From contig NZ_JACDUR010000009.1 of the NCBI RefSeq assembly GCF_013761175.1, forward strand, positions 124,001-188,000: a stretch of 64,000 nucleotides of DNA, given 5' to 3'. The notes beneath the pieces were generated by a model that was given only the letters and a program-made list of their open reading frames with translations, searched no databases and had not been told where the DNA came from. Both the position numbers and the translations under genes were made by a program. This DNA comes from Nonomuraea soli (lineage in GTDB: Bacteria > Actinomycetota > Actinomycetes > Streptosporangiales > Streptosporangiaceae). Each line of letters begins with the position of its first letter. Position 1 is the stretch's first letter. This document shows positions 24,421 through 32,919 of this stretch, piece by piece.

Positions 24421-26241
24421 ATGACCCTCACACCCTCTGGCCCGAGCGCCGGCAAGGGCCGTGTGATCGCTCGCCTCGTCTGGCGCTCCCTCGAGATGAT
24501 GATCGCGGGAGTCGTCGGCATGATGGCGCTGCCGGTGTTGTGGAACGCGGTGCTGCCCGAGATCTCCAGATTCGACGTCGCCGCTCTGCTGATGTCCGCG
24601 AACATGGCCATCGGCGTGGCCGTCTGGATGCTGGCGCGCCGTTATCGATGGCCCCGCATCGCCGAGATGGGCGTGGCGGTGGTCGCGCCGTTCCTCGTGC
24701 TCCTCGTTCCGTTCTGGTACGGCGTGCTGTCAGCCGCGATGGTGATGACGCTCGGGCACGCGGCCATGTTCATCCTCATCGGCCTGCTCGTGATGGTGCG
24801 GCGCCGCGAATACGCCGACCCGCGCCACCGCCTCCGCGTCAGGATCTCCGGCAGGTGGGCCGGACGGTCCGCCGTCGTGCTGGCGGCACTGGCGCTGCCC
24901 GGCGCGGTCTCCGCCGTCAACACCGTCGGCAAGTTCGGCGACCTGTACAGAGCACGCGACGACACGGTGACAGCCCAGCCCTCGCCCAGGGCGCACGACC
25001 CGGCCAAGCCCACGGTCGCCTTCGTGACCAGCGCCGCGGGCACGAACGCCGCCGACCTGCTCGCACCCTACGAAGTGCTCACCGGTACGGGCCGCTTCAA
25101 CACCTACGTCGTCTCGACCGGCGCGGCCGCCGTGCCGCTGAGCGGCGGCCTCGACCTGGTCCCCGACCTCACCCTCGACCAGCTGACCAGCCTGCTGGAC
25201 CAGCAGGACGACCGCCTCGACGTGGCGCTCGTCCCCGCCCTGTACCAGCGGGACGCGGGCGAGCGCCAGGCGATCACCGGCTGGCTGCGACAGCAGCACT
25301 CCACCGGCGTACTGACCGTCAGCGTCTGCCACGGCGCCAGAACCCTCGCGGAAGCGGGACTGCTCGACGGCCGCACAGCGACCTCCCACTGGTGGCGGCT
25401 GCCCGCCCTCCGCGCCGACTTCCCCACCGTCACCTGGACCGCCGGACGGCGCTACGTCGACGACGGGAACGTGATCAGTACGGCAGGCGTCCTGTCCGGC
25501 ATCGACGGCGCCCTGCGCATCATCGAGCGCCTGATCGACCAGGACACCGCCCGCCAGGCGGCCCAGACCGTCCGCTGGGGCCACTACTCCCCCGGCACCC
25601 CCGCCCCGGTGCCCGTCTCCACCCTGGAGTGGGCCGACGCGGTCGTCGCCCTCAACGCCTCCTACCAGCCCGGCCCCTCGGCCATCGGGGTCCAGCTCAC
25701 CGAAGGCGTCGGCGAACTGGACCTGTCCTCGATCTTCATCTCCTACACCGAGGAGGCCATGGTCGGGCGCACCCTGGCCATCGGTGACGGCCCGATCCGC
25801 TCCGAGCACGGCCTGACCTTCGTCCCCCGCCACACCCTCGCCGCCAAGGCCGACGACCTCGACCGCCTCCTCGTCCCCGGCCGGGCCTCAGCCACCCCCC
25901 AGGCCACCAGCACGGGACCGCGCCCCGAACACCTCCACCTCGGCGACGAGTTCGCCTACGCCCCCGTGCTGCGCGACATCGCCACCACCTACGACCTGCA
26001 GACCGCCCGGTGGACCGCCAAGACCCTTGAGTACCCCACCGCCGACGCCAAGGGCTGGTCAGGCAGTTCCTGGCCCTGGCCCGCCACCCTGGTCGCGCTG
26101 GGCCTGGCCCTCCTGGGAGGCACCGCGGCCCAGATCATCCGCCTGCTCGTCCGCCGCCTCCGATCGCACGCCCAGCCCTCCGCCCGGCAGCCGGGACCGC
26201 TCGACGACTTCCCCTCCGGCCTCACCCCGAGCCGGCCATGA
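24421..26241 (+). CDS. Membrane-anchored DJ-1/PfpI (GATase1-like) protein
   Basis: 606-residue protein. Residues ~15-165 hold four to five TM helices (MMIAGVVGMMALPVLWNAVL, VAPFLVLLVPFWYGVLSAAM). Residues ~195-380 match the DJ-1/PfpI fold: TVAFVTSAAGTNAADLLAPY and LTVSVCHGARTLAEAGLLDG with the nucleophile-elbow Cys-His-Gly, then TATSHWWRLPAL and STAGVLSGIDGALRIIERL, as in GlxA-type proteins. The GlxA-like AraC HTH is absent; a final TM (WPWPATLVALGLALLGGTAA) and a charged tail follow. AGGAGG lies 7 nt before ATG 24421. A membrane-bound hydrolase/amidase or sensor is plausible. Confidence 0.75.
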   Translation: MTLTPSGPSAGKGRVIARLVWRSLEMMIAGVVGMMALPVLWNAVLPEISRFDVAALLMSANMAIGVAVWMLARRYRWPRIAEMGVAVVAPFLVLLVPFWYGVLSAAMVMTLGHAAMFILIGLLVMVRRREYADPRHRLRVRISGRWAGRSAVVLAALALPGAVSAVNTVGKFGDLYRARDDTVTAQPSPRAHDPAKPTVAFVTSAAGTNAADLLAPYEVLTGTGRFNTYVVSTGAAAVPLSGGLDLVPDLTLDQLTSLLDQQDDRLDVALVPALYQRDAGERQAITGWLRQQHSTGVLTVSVCHGARTLAEAGLLDGRTATSHWWRLPALRADFPTVTWTAGRRYVDDGNVISTAGVLSGIDGALRIIERLIDQDTARQAAQTVRWGHYSPGTPAPVPVSTLEWADAVVALNASYQPGPSAIGVQLTEGVGELDLSSIFISYTEEAMVGRTLAIGDGPIRSEHGLTFVPRHTLAAKADDLDRLLVPGRASATPQATSTGPRPEHLHLGDEFAYAPVLRDIATTYDLQTARWTAKTLEYPTADAKGWSGSSWPWPATLVALGLALLGGTAAQIIRLLVRRLRSHAQPSARQPGPLDDFPSGLTPSRP

Positions 26242-26725
26242 CGAGAACCCTCCAGGGGGTTGCCGTCTGCCCTCGGACGAGTGCCCCTCAACCCGCCAAC
26301 TTCGACGTTTGCCCCGGCACCAAATCCAGACGTCTCGCCCTTGGCGGCGAGGCATCTCGATCGAGCGATTAGCTGGAAGACAGACGTGGCCCATGGCCTC
26401 TTGGTCCGCTGAGCTTGCCCTGGACGTGGCAGGCGGGAAGATCAGACGCACAACAGGCACTCGACTACGTGCGGTCGCCGGCCAGGTAGCCAGTTGCTCT
26501 ACGCGTGTAGGTGGGGAGCATAGGGGTGTCCGACAACTCTCCTTCAAGGAGGCGCTCTCACGTCAATGATCGCGAGGAGATCTCGGTCCCTGGCGACCCA
26601 CGACCGGCCGCGGACGGAGCGAGCGCAACCACGCCCGACCAGCCATGCGGGGTCTGGGGCGGAGCCCCAGTGTCACAGCCTGAGCCGAAGGCGAAGACGA
26701 TGCCGTCAGCAGAGAAAGAAAGTGG
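26242..26725. other. Intergenic, chromosomal side of the element
   Basis: 484 bp between the DJ-1-like gene and the left att repeat. Several short ORFs are open, but none has a recognisable motif or a good ribosome binding site. Before integration, this DNA would have been joined directly to the 3' end of the tRNA-Val gene. Confidence 0.6.
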
Positions 26726-26771
26726 GGTGGACGGTACTGGGTTCGAACCAGTGACCCTCCGCTTGTAAGGC
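26726..26771. repeat. attL: 46-bp copy of the tRNA-Val 3' part
   Basis: GGTGGACGGTACTGGGTTCG and the following bases to CCGCTTGTAAGGC are identical to 49153-49198. The copy runs from the discriminator end through the T arm, variable loop and anticodon arm to the anticodon loop. Identity stops at 26772 (ACATCG here, GGATGC at the tRNA). It is the left boundary of the integrated element. Confidence 0.93.
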
Positions 26772-27091
26772 ACATCGAAGTCTAGTTCGAAAATCTACAA
26801 CGCTTTCGACCCCGTCTCCAAACGTCCACAGACATGCACCGAAGGACGTATCCGGCGTTGACGGTTGTCACGCAGGTAGTCACTCGCCCACGATCCCGAA
26901 CCACCAATTTCAACCGACGACAACGATCGATGCCCGGGTGCGCTCCGCTCGCGCCGGGCGGTTGTTCTACGACTCGAAACCCGGTCGGCTGGCGCCGTAG
27001 CCCTACTATGGCCGGCCATAGGACGCCTACGTTCTGGCTGTCGGTCACTCAAGATGAAAAGCGCCTCGTGCGCGCGTTGCCGTGAAAATAC
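26772..27091. other. Element left end, no gene seen
   Basis: 320 bp between attL and the first cargo gene. Base composition is more balanced than the chromosome. Short antisense ORFs are open but carry no recognisable motif. Sites for Int arm binding or Xis could lie here, but no clear repeat is visible. Confidence 0.5.
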
Positions 27092-27709
27092 TTACGGTTC
27101 TTCTGCGGGCGAAAGCGGTCGTTCGTTTTCCAGAATCTCCACCTCGACTAGGTCGGCGTCCAGGTCCCAGTGCATCTTGACTCGACCGCCGGGAGTGAGA
27201 GCCTTGAATACGAACTTCGTCTTTATGACGCTTGGAGTCACCGTGATCGCGCACGGTGGATAGACCGTCTTGTCGAGCACCCTAAGCACGTCACGCATCA
27301 TGGCGCTCTGAATCTTCGGTCGCCCATAGGCAAACACTGTCACATCGGCCCCTTTGTGCGCGAATGCATGCTCGCGGCGTTCACCGATGGGCCAGCCCGC
27401 GCGTACTGCTTGGGCTCTGTACCACATCTCCGCGCTCCAGCGCACCGTGGTCCCAAGTTTGCGTCTCGTAACCGAACGAAGAGCTGCTTGTGTGAATCCG
27501 AGGGCTGTTATCAGCTTGAACAGCTTGCCTGGCCGTGCGTTGATCAGGGCGGCGAGTTCTTCAGAGCGGATCGCGGATCGCTCTGGATCCTCGTACTGCC
27601 GGCAAGCAGCCCATCGGACGAGTTTGTTGGCGAGCCAGGGGGACACCTCGCTCATCTCGTTGACGAGCAGCCCGAGGATCACGCCCAAGATGATCTCCCA
27701 GCTGCTCAC
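27092..27709 (-). CDS. Membrane-anchored protein of unknown family, paralogue of 28119-28538
   Basis: 205 residues: one N-terminal TM helix (WEIILGVILGLLVNEMSE), then a conserved block YEDPERSAIRSEELAALINA followed by RPGKLFKLITAL, which is repeated in the 139-residue protein at 28119-28538 (GETERGAIRTEELEALIAHR, PGNLFKLFTAV). The C-terminal ~90 residues are beta-rich and absent from the paralogue. Its ATG overlaps the stop of the PadR gene (27706-27709), so they are co-translated. Function unknown; a cytoplasmic domain tethered to the membrane. Confidence 0.65.
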   Translation of the reverse strand: MSSWEIILGVILGLLVNEMSEVSPWLANKLVRWAACRQYEDPERSAIRSEELAALINARPGKLFKLITALGFTQAALRSVTRRKLGTTVRWSAEMWYRAQAVRAGWPIGERREHAFAHKGADVTVFAYGRPKIQSAMMRDVLRVLDKTVYPPCAITVTPSVIKTKFVFKALTPGGRVKMHWDLDADLVEVEILENERPLSPAEEP

Positions 27710-28071
27710 CAGGTTTCACCGGCCAGCCGGGCTCCGACCCAGTCGATCGGAGCGAATCCGAGTGTGGGTCGCGCCTGGAGGGTTCCTGGACGACGCTCTG
27801 CGAGCAGAGCGCGCGCCGCGGGGGCGCCCTCGCCGGTGAGTCGATAGAAGCGGCGTCGCGGCCCGGGTTGGTCGGAACCTAGTTCTTCCCATTCACCGGA
27901 GATCCAGCGGGCATCTTCGAGCCGGTCGAGCACCTTGTACACGGTGGGCCCGGCACGCTTGGCGGCTTTCATGATGGCCCAGCCATGGATGTCCTGGTTG
28001 GAGTCGAAGGCTGAGAGCAGCACTTCGAGGACGTCCAGGGTGGGCTGGGTGACTCGTTCTAGACCTGCCAT
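27706..28071 (-). CDS. PadR-like winged-helix regulator
   Basis: 121 residues: VTQPTLDVLEVLLSAFDSNQ, DIHGWAIMKAAKRAGPTVYK, VLDRLEDARWISGEWEEL and RRRFYRLTGEGAPAARALLA are the PadR winged helix and wing. The usual C-terminal dimerisation helix is short. It heads a two-gene unit with the 205-residue membrane protein. The CCTAGGTA-containing motif directly upstream of its start, shared with the divergently unlinked gene at 28538, is a candidate binding site. Confidence 0.82.
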   Translation of the reverse strand: MAGLERVTQPTLDVLEVLLSAFDSNQDIHGWAIMKAAKRAGPTVYKVLDRLEDARWISGEWEELGSDQPGPRRRFYRLTGEGAPAARALLAERRPGTLQARPTLGFAPIDWVGARLAGETW

Positions 28072-28089
28072 CTCTATTCCTACCTAGGG
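28072..28089. promoter_or_regulatory. Shared start-proximal motif, copy 1
   Basis: CTCTATTCCTACCTAGGG on the plus strand (reading CCCTAGGTAGGAATAGAG toward the PadR start) abuts the PadR start codon. It matches the element before the gene starting at 28538. Its position suggests either a PadR operator or a core promoter of a near-leaderless transcript. Confidence 0.5.
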
Positions 28090-28118
28090 AGAATCAGCCT
28101 GCTTGTCGCCAAGCCCTC

Positions 28119-28538
28119 CTAAGACGGTTTGGGTGGGACGTGTAGCTTCCGCGGCTCCATCCAGATCGTGACCTTGGACTCTTCACGGCGCCTTTTGATG
28201 GTGGGCAGCCTTCGCTCGGTGAACGTGTGGGCCACGACCCTGGGCGCTATGCGAATCGCCGTCTCGACGTAGAACCGAACCCGGAGACTCTTGCCTTTCA
28301 CCCCCGCTGCGCCCCAGAACGACACCGCCGTAAACAACTTGAACAGGTTGCCTGGGCGATGAGCGATGAGGGCTTCGAGCTCCTCGGTGCGGATTGCCCC
28401 GCGTTCGGTCTCGCCGTATTGGATCCGCGCAGCGCTTCTCATGAGACGACGGGAGAGCCGAGATGTCGCCTTGATGCCCTCAAGAGTCATCAATACTGTG
28501 ATGACCACGGCGAGGATCACCGGGAAGAGCCCGTCCAT
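28119..28538 (-). CDS. Small membrane-anchored protein, paralogue of 27092-27709
   Basis: 139 residues with an N-terminal TM helix (LFPVILAVVITVLMTLEGI), then RLMRSAARIQYGETERGAIR, TEELEALIAHRPGNLFKLFT and a basic C-terminus ending in an MEPRKLHVPPKPS tail. The TM plus TEEL-x-ALI-x-RPG-x-LFKL block matches the 205-residue protein encoded downstream on the same strand. No family is recognised. Confidence 0.65.
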   Translation of the reverse strand: MDGLFPVILAVVITVLMTLEGIKATSRLSRRLMRSAARIQYGETERGAIRTEELEALIAHRPGNLFKLFTAVSFWGAAGVKGKSLRVRFYVETAIRIAPRVVAHTFTERRLPTIKRRREESKVTIWMEPRKLHVPPKPS

Positions 28539-28540
28539 GC

Positions 28541-28558
28541 CTCTATCTTACCTAGGTG
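28541..28558. promoter_or_regulatory. Shared start-proximal motif, copy 2
   Basis: CTCTATCTTACCTAGGTG lies 2 bp upstream of the start at 28538 and matches 28072-28089 (CTCTAT...TACCTAGG). A further CCTAGGTG follows at about 28570, making a pair of CCTAGG palindromes 19 bp apart. Likely bound by the PadR protein of the locus. Confidence 0.5.
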
Positions 28559-29289
28559 AAATAAGAATTCCTAGGTGCTTTCAGCGATTGTGCGGAAGCT
28601 CTTGATCCACGCCATCACGAAACAGAGCCTTCCGGAGCGGTAGGACGAGATCGTGCCGGTGAGGCTGCCCTGTCCTTGCTCTTGGAAAGTTCCTCGCTGA
28701 GTGCGGGGGACAGCAGGGGCACGCGTCGCGAGGACCCTCGATGGAGCCAGCTCGACGCTTGACCGAAGGCTGCCGAGCACTCCGAGGCACCCAGGCAGCC
28801 GATCGACAACCTTAAGATGCCGATTCTGGGTGCTGACGCCTACCTCCCTCGGCACGATCTGGGCCGGACCTACGAAGTAGGACATAAGCAGCCCGTGAGC
28901 GAACGAATAGGCCCGATCCTTAACGCTGGAATGGGCAGACATCGGGCGACGATCAAGGTTCAGAGCACTCAGCACAGCCCTGGGCCGTGGACGGAAGATC
29001 CGACGAGTGCACCAATAGCAGGGCCTCCAGCACAGCTCCCGCTAAGCACTGGCTCAGCCGTGGCAGATGACTGGAGTTCCGTGGTTGAGAGATCCAGCAC
29101 CGGCACGCCTTGCGGGTGGCCACCGCTAGCCAAGACTCCATAAATCAGGCACGAAATAGCACAAAGCACTCCATAAGGTGCAACCTACGGCAACAAAACG
29201 TTCTCGATGTGACTGGGCGTGTTTACTCTGCCACCCAGCTGTGATGTCCTCCCAACATCAACCGTCCAGACGGGCCCAGTGGAGTTCCG
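28559..29289. other. 731-bp gap upstream of the ABC-3C operon
   Basis: Apart from the CCTAGG motif at its left edge, no supported gene. Short ORFs on both strands lack motifs and ribosome binding sites. It must carry the promoter of the ABC-3C operon near the right end. It may also hold decayed coding sequence; one minus-strand frame (28571-28975) is open for 134 codons but matches nothing I know. Confidence 0.5.
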
Positions 29290-30504
29290 GTGAGTGGTTC
29301 TAGCAGTGTCTTCGACGCCTCAGCCTCAGCCATTGGCTACCTCTATCAGCTGCGCTATGCCCTCCTGGCCGGACTCAACGAATTCGGGACAGACGCCAGC
29401 TGGAGTGTTTCGGTTGAAGTAGTTGACGACGTCGAAATCGTGGCGGCTGGCGAGAGTCGGCGCTGGCAGTTGAAGCATCGGGCGAGCGGGACGCGAATGA
29501 CGGACGGCACTACCGACTTGTGGAAGACACTGCGCATCTGGAGCGAAGCGGTCAGAGAAGGGTCTTTGGATCCCACACGGACGCAGCTTCTGCTGCTAAC
29601 GACCTCAACAGTGCCCGCTGGGTCGGTTGCTCACTTTCTACAGCCAGGCATAGATCGAGATGTCGATAAAGCCTATGAGCTACTCGAAGCGGCAGCAGAA
29701 AAGTCGACCTCTGATGCAAAGAAGAAGAGCATCGAGGCGTATCGAAACCTGACGAAGGGGCAGCGGCTAGCAATGCTCGCTTCCATCTCTGTACTTGGCG
29801 ATGGCCCTACAATCGAGACCGTCCATAAAAGCCTGCTTAAAATCTGTCATCTAATTGTCGGCCGAAATGCAGCAGAGTCGCTTTTGAATCGACTTGAAGG
29901 ATGGTTCATGCAGCGATGCATTGAAACCATGCGCGTTGCGACCGCATCGCCGATCACTGGTTGCGAGATCGACGAAAAGCTGAGTGAGCTTCGCGAACAG
30001 TTCAGAAGTTATAACCTACCTATCGATGACGACATCGTTGAGATGACAGCAACCCGACAAGAGTATAGCCACAGAACGTTTGTTCAACAGCTCGATATGA
30101 TCGAAATTGGTAACCACAGGATTGAAATCGCGGTGCGCGATTATCTGCGGGCGTCTACGCAGCGCGCACGATGGTCGCGCGAGAACCTGCTCCTACCCGG
30201 GGAGATCGGCGCCTATGAGCGTCGCCTGCGCGAAGAATGGGAAACGCACTTCGCTGTAATGAAGGACAAGCTTGGCGCGAACGCCGCAGAAGACGCCAAG
30301 GTCGAGCTCGCCAAGCGAATCTATGAATGGGTGGAGACGGAATTTCGTAGGAACATCCGCCCCGATTGTCACGATCCATTCATTTGCAAAGGGTCATTTC
30401 ACATCCTAGCGGACGGCAAGCGCGTGGGGTGGCATCCAGACTTCGAGGTACGACTCCTCTCCATTCTTGAGCCTGTGGGCGGTGCTGTGAATGGCAGTCT
30501 TTGA
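29290..30504 (+). CDS. ABC-3C effector: N-terminal PD-(D/E)xK-like nuclease domain
   Basis: 404 residues, first gene of a three-gene conflict operon. The N-terminus ASASAIGYLYQLRYALLAGL, VSVEVVDDVEIV, then RRWQLKHR is the pattern of restriction-endonuclease-fold domains (Cap4/DUF4297-like): Glu43, Asp46-47 and Gln60-x-Lys62 fit the E...D...QxK active site. The remaining ~300 helical residues resemble the ABC-3C C-terminal domain that couples the effector to the ATPase. GTG at 29290 follows GGAG. It overlaps the middle component by 14 bp. GC is visibly below the chromosomal genes, consistent with transfer. Confidence 0.75.
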   Translation: MSGSSSVFDASASAIGYLYQLRYALLAGLNEFGTDASWSVSVEVVDDVEIVAAGESRRWQLKHRASGTRMTDGTTDLWKTLRIWSEAVREGSLDPTRTQLLLLTTSTVPAGSVAHFLQPGIDRDVDKAYELLEAAAEKSTSDAKKKSIEAYRNLTKGQRLAMLASISVLGDGPTIETVHKSLLKICHLIVGRNAAESLLNRLEGWFMQRCIETMRVATASPITGCEIDEKLSELREQFRSYNLPIDDDIVEMTATRQEYSHRTFVQQLDMIEIGNHRIEIAVRDYLRASTQRARWSRENLLLPGEIGAYERRLREEWETHFAVMKDKLGANAAEDAKVELAKRIYEWVETEFRRNIRPDCHDPFICKGSFHILADGKRVGWHPDFEVRLLSILEPVGGAVNGSL

Positions 30505-30979
30505 ATCCCTGAGCCGAGAAGAGCGGAACCTCTACAATCCCGCGTTTGCGGGGCTCCTAGTTGCTCGGACCGCGCAGGGATATGAAGAGGAAAACGGTCT
30601 AGGCTGTCACATCTCTCTCGCCGTCCTTGCGCCAGTTATGGCACTCACAGCCCCGGTGCGGACGGCGTTGCCGCGAACGACGTCGGCGACGCCCGTCAAC
30701 TGGATTGAGCGTGAGTCGACAGCACGGATTCATCTCCAAGCGGCGGCACCGCTGCTTGGACCTCTCGTTAGGGATGGACTCCTGCTCGGCCTACAGGCAG
30801 GAGCCCTCACCCTTGATGGGCGACGCCGCATCCAGGCAGCTAAACGAATACCCAAGCGCATCACCGGTGGCACTCCCGAAGTAGTCCAAATCCAAAAGGC
30901 CAGCGTGTTCTTAGGTCGATGGTTGTCCAGGGCCGGCGACCTTCCGACGATATTCACTCTCCTTGGAGTCCGTCCTTGA
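30491..30979 (+). CDS. ABC-3C middle component
   Basis: 162 residues. ESLSREERNLYNPAFAGLLV followed by ARTAQGYEEENG is the signature opening of ABC-three-component middle proteins, and two winged-helix-like stretches follow (GLQAGALTLDGRRRIQ; KASVFLGRWLSRAGD). It is thought to bridge the effector and the ATPase. It overlaps both neighbours (ATG inside the first gene, TGA inside the TTGA start of the third), so all three are co-translated. Confidence 0.78.
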   Translation: MAVFESLSREERNLYNPAFAGLLVARTAQGYEEENGLGCHISLAVLAPVMALTAPVRTALPRTTSATPVNWIERESTARIHLQAAAPLLGPLVRDGLLLGLQAGALTLDGRRRIQAAKRIPKRITGGTPEVVQIQKASVFLGRWLSRAGDLPTIFTLLGVRP

Positions 30980-32919
30980 GCTTCCAGATCAGGCACGTCG
31001 TCGTCTATGGCCGTGGCGAGCGCATGCGCAAGCTGACCTTTGAGCTGGGACAGCTGAACATCATCACCGGCTCCTCTCGTAGAGGCAAAAGTGCCATCGT
31101 AACGATCATTGACTACTGTCTTGGCAGTAGCGGCTACCCGGTGAAAGCCGGGGTGACAAGAGACCACTCCAGAGGTTTTGGTCTTGTGATCGTTAGCGGT
31201 GGGCGGACCATGTACGTCGCCCGCCCTGCCCCGGAGCGGCTCCGCAAGACCGCTGATCGCATGTACGTCGGCATCATCTCGGATCCGGAGTCGATCCCGG
31301 CGTTCGATACTCTCGAGTTCAATACCAACGTCGACACGGCTCGACAGATCATCGGAGATCTGTGTGGGATCGACCGCTCGCTAAGACTTCCTATGCCGGG
31401 TACCGCTGGTCCGCTCCATCCCGGTATCCGGCACGCACTCTTCTTCGTCATACAAGAACAGAATGAGATAGCAAACCAAGACGTGCTCTTCCATACCCAG
31501 GGAGATGAGCATCGCCCCAACGCGATCCGCGCGGCCATCCCCTATTTCTTGGGAGCAGTAGACACCGAGTACGCAACTCTCACGATCAGACTACGCACGC
31601 TTAAACGAGAGCTCGTCGCCTTGAGACGCTCCCTGGATGAACAGGCTATAGCGCTTGGCGCTTCAGGGCAGGCGCGCGCCCTTCTCGCTGAGGCAGCGGC
31701 CGTCGGCCTAATCGATCAATTGCCACCACAGGGCATCAACGAAAGCGAAGCTGTTAGCATCCTGAGGCCGCTCACTGATGCCGATGTACGCGCCGCAGGG
31801 CTGCCCGAAATTCAAGGAGATCGACTGGGGGAGCTTAACCAACAGCGAGCGCAGTTGCGGGATCGCATAGCTGGCTTGAACGTCCGGCTCACGCGACTCC
31901 GTCGCGCTGCGGACGAAAACGGCGAGTTCGCCTCTGAGGCTAGTGAGCAGCGGGCGCGTCTCGCATCGCTCGGATTTTTTGGCAACGCAGAGGGCCCCTC
32001 GCGAGGTTGTCCGATGTGCGGCACCGACACACCCGATGCTCCAGGGATATGGGTGGAGTTGCGCAGCGAGCTGCTACGCCTTGATGGAGAGATCGTCGCC
32101 ATCCGCACTGACACTCCAAGGATCGATCAGATGATTGCGCAGCTGGCCGAGGAGATCCAAGGAGTAACGCAACAGCTGCGAGCGAATAGGGCTGAGATCG
32201 ACGAGTTGGAGGCCGGACTTCAAGCCGTTGCAAGGTTGCGCGCCGCCGAGTCACGTGCCGCCCTGATTCAGGGCAGAATTGGCTTTTATCTGGAACTCCT
32301 CGATCGGCGATCTCATGAAGCTCCAATCCAAGACCGCACCGTTGAGCTTGAGACTGCAATTGCCGATATCGAGGCAAGGCTAGAAGAAAGCGGGAACCCC
32401 GACCTACTTGCGTCCTTTCTGGCGCGAATAAACCAGAACCTATGGGACAAGGCTCGCCATCTTGAGCTTGAACACTCGGCATCACCAATCCGCCTGGACC
32501 TGAGGCAGCTCACCGTAGTTGCCGACACACATGCCGGCGCAGTTCCGCTATATGAGATGGGAAGCGGCGAGAACTACGTCGGCTACCACGTGGCAACATT
32601 CCTGGCTCTTCACGAATGGTTTGCAACGGAAAATCGACCTGTTCCACGCACACTCATTATGGATCAGCCATCACAAGTTTGGTTCCCAGCCGACTACGCT
32701 GGCGACGGTTCACATGTTCTACCCGATGATGACCGTGAGTCGCTCGTCCGCATTTACCAATCGGTTCTGGCAACCCTCGCACGTCCTGATGTGGACCTTC
32801 AGGTCATCGTCATGGAACACGCCGATCTTGAGGAGCAGTGGTTCAGCGACGCGGTCAGGTATCGATGGCGAGCGGAGGGCGAGGCTCTGATTCCCGCGGA
32901 CTGGGTGGAGGAGCTGTAG
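30976..32919 (+). CDS. ABC-3C ATPase, DUF3732 family (SMC/Rad50-like)
   Basis: 647 residues. TTG 30976 overlaps the previous stop as TTGA and has GGAG 8 nt upstream; the open frame extends 19 codons further but overlaps the middle gene. LNIITGSSRRGKSAIVTIID is Walker A (GxxxxGKS), the centre is a long coiled coil with a CPMC pair resembling a zinc hook, YEMGSGENYVGYHVATFLAL is the ABC signature, and RTLIMDQPSQVWFP is Walker B with the DUF3732-specific Gln after Asp. DUF3732 ATPases are the core of ABC-3C systems predicted to sense invading DNA and license the nuclease. Confidence 0.87.
   Translation: MSFQIRHVVVYGRGERMRKLTFELGQLNIITGSSRRGKSAIVTIIDYCLGSSGYPVKAGVTRDHSRGFGLVIVSGGRTMYVARPAPERLRKTADRMYVGIISDPESIPAFDTLEFNTNVDTARQIIGDLCGIDRSLRLPMPGTAGPLHPGIRHALFFVIQEQNEIANQDVLFHTQGDEHRPNAIRAAIPYFLGAVDTEYATLTIRLRTLKRELVALRRSLDEQAIALGASGQARALLAEAAAVGLIDQLPPQGINESEAVSILRPLTDADVRAAGLPEIQGDRLGELNQQRAQLRDRIAGLNVRLTRLRRAADENGEFASEASEQRARLASLGFFGNAEGPSRGCPMCGTDTPDAPGIWVELRSELLRLDGEIVAIRTDTPRIDQMIAQLAEEIQGVTQQLRANRAEIDELEAGLQAVARLRAAESRAALIQGRIGFYLELLDRRSHEAPIQDRTVELETAIADIEARLEESGNPDLLASFLARINQNLWDKARHLELEHSASPIRLDLRQLTVVADTHAGAVPLYEMGSGENYVGYHVATFLALHEWFATENRPVPRTLIMDQPSQVWFPADYAGDGSHVLPDDDRESLVRIYQSVLATLARPDVDLQVIVMEHADLEEQWFSDAVRYRWRAEGEALIPADWVEEL

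Noticed and set aside
26242..26725. Remnant of a second integrated element left of attL
   Set aside because: No integrase fragment, no additional tRNA-derived repeat and no recognisable gene fragment were found in this gap.
28571..28975. 134-codon minus-strand ORF in the gap before the ABC-3C genes
   Set aside because: No ribosome site, no recognisable motif, and codon use unlike the neighbours; kept only as possible decayed sequence.
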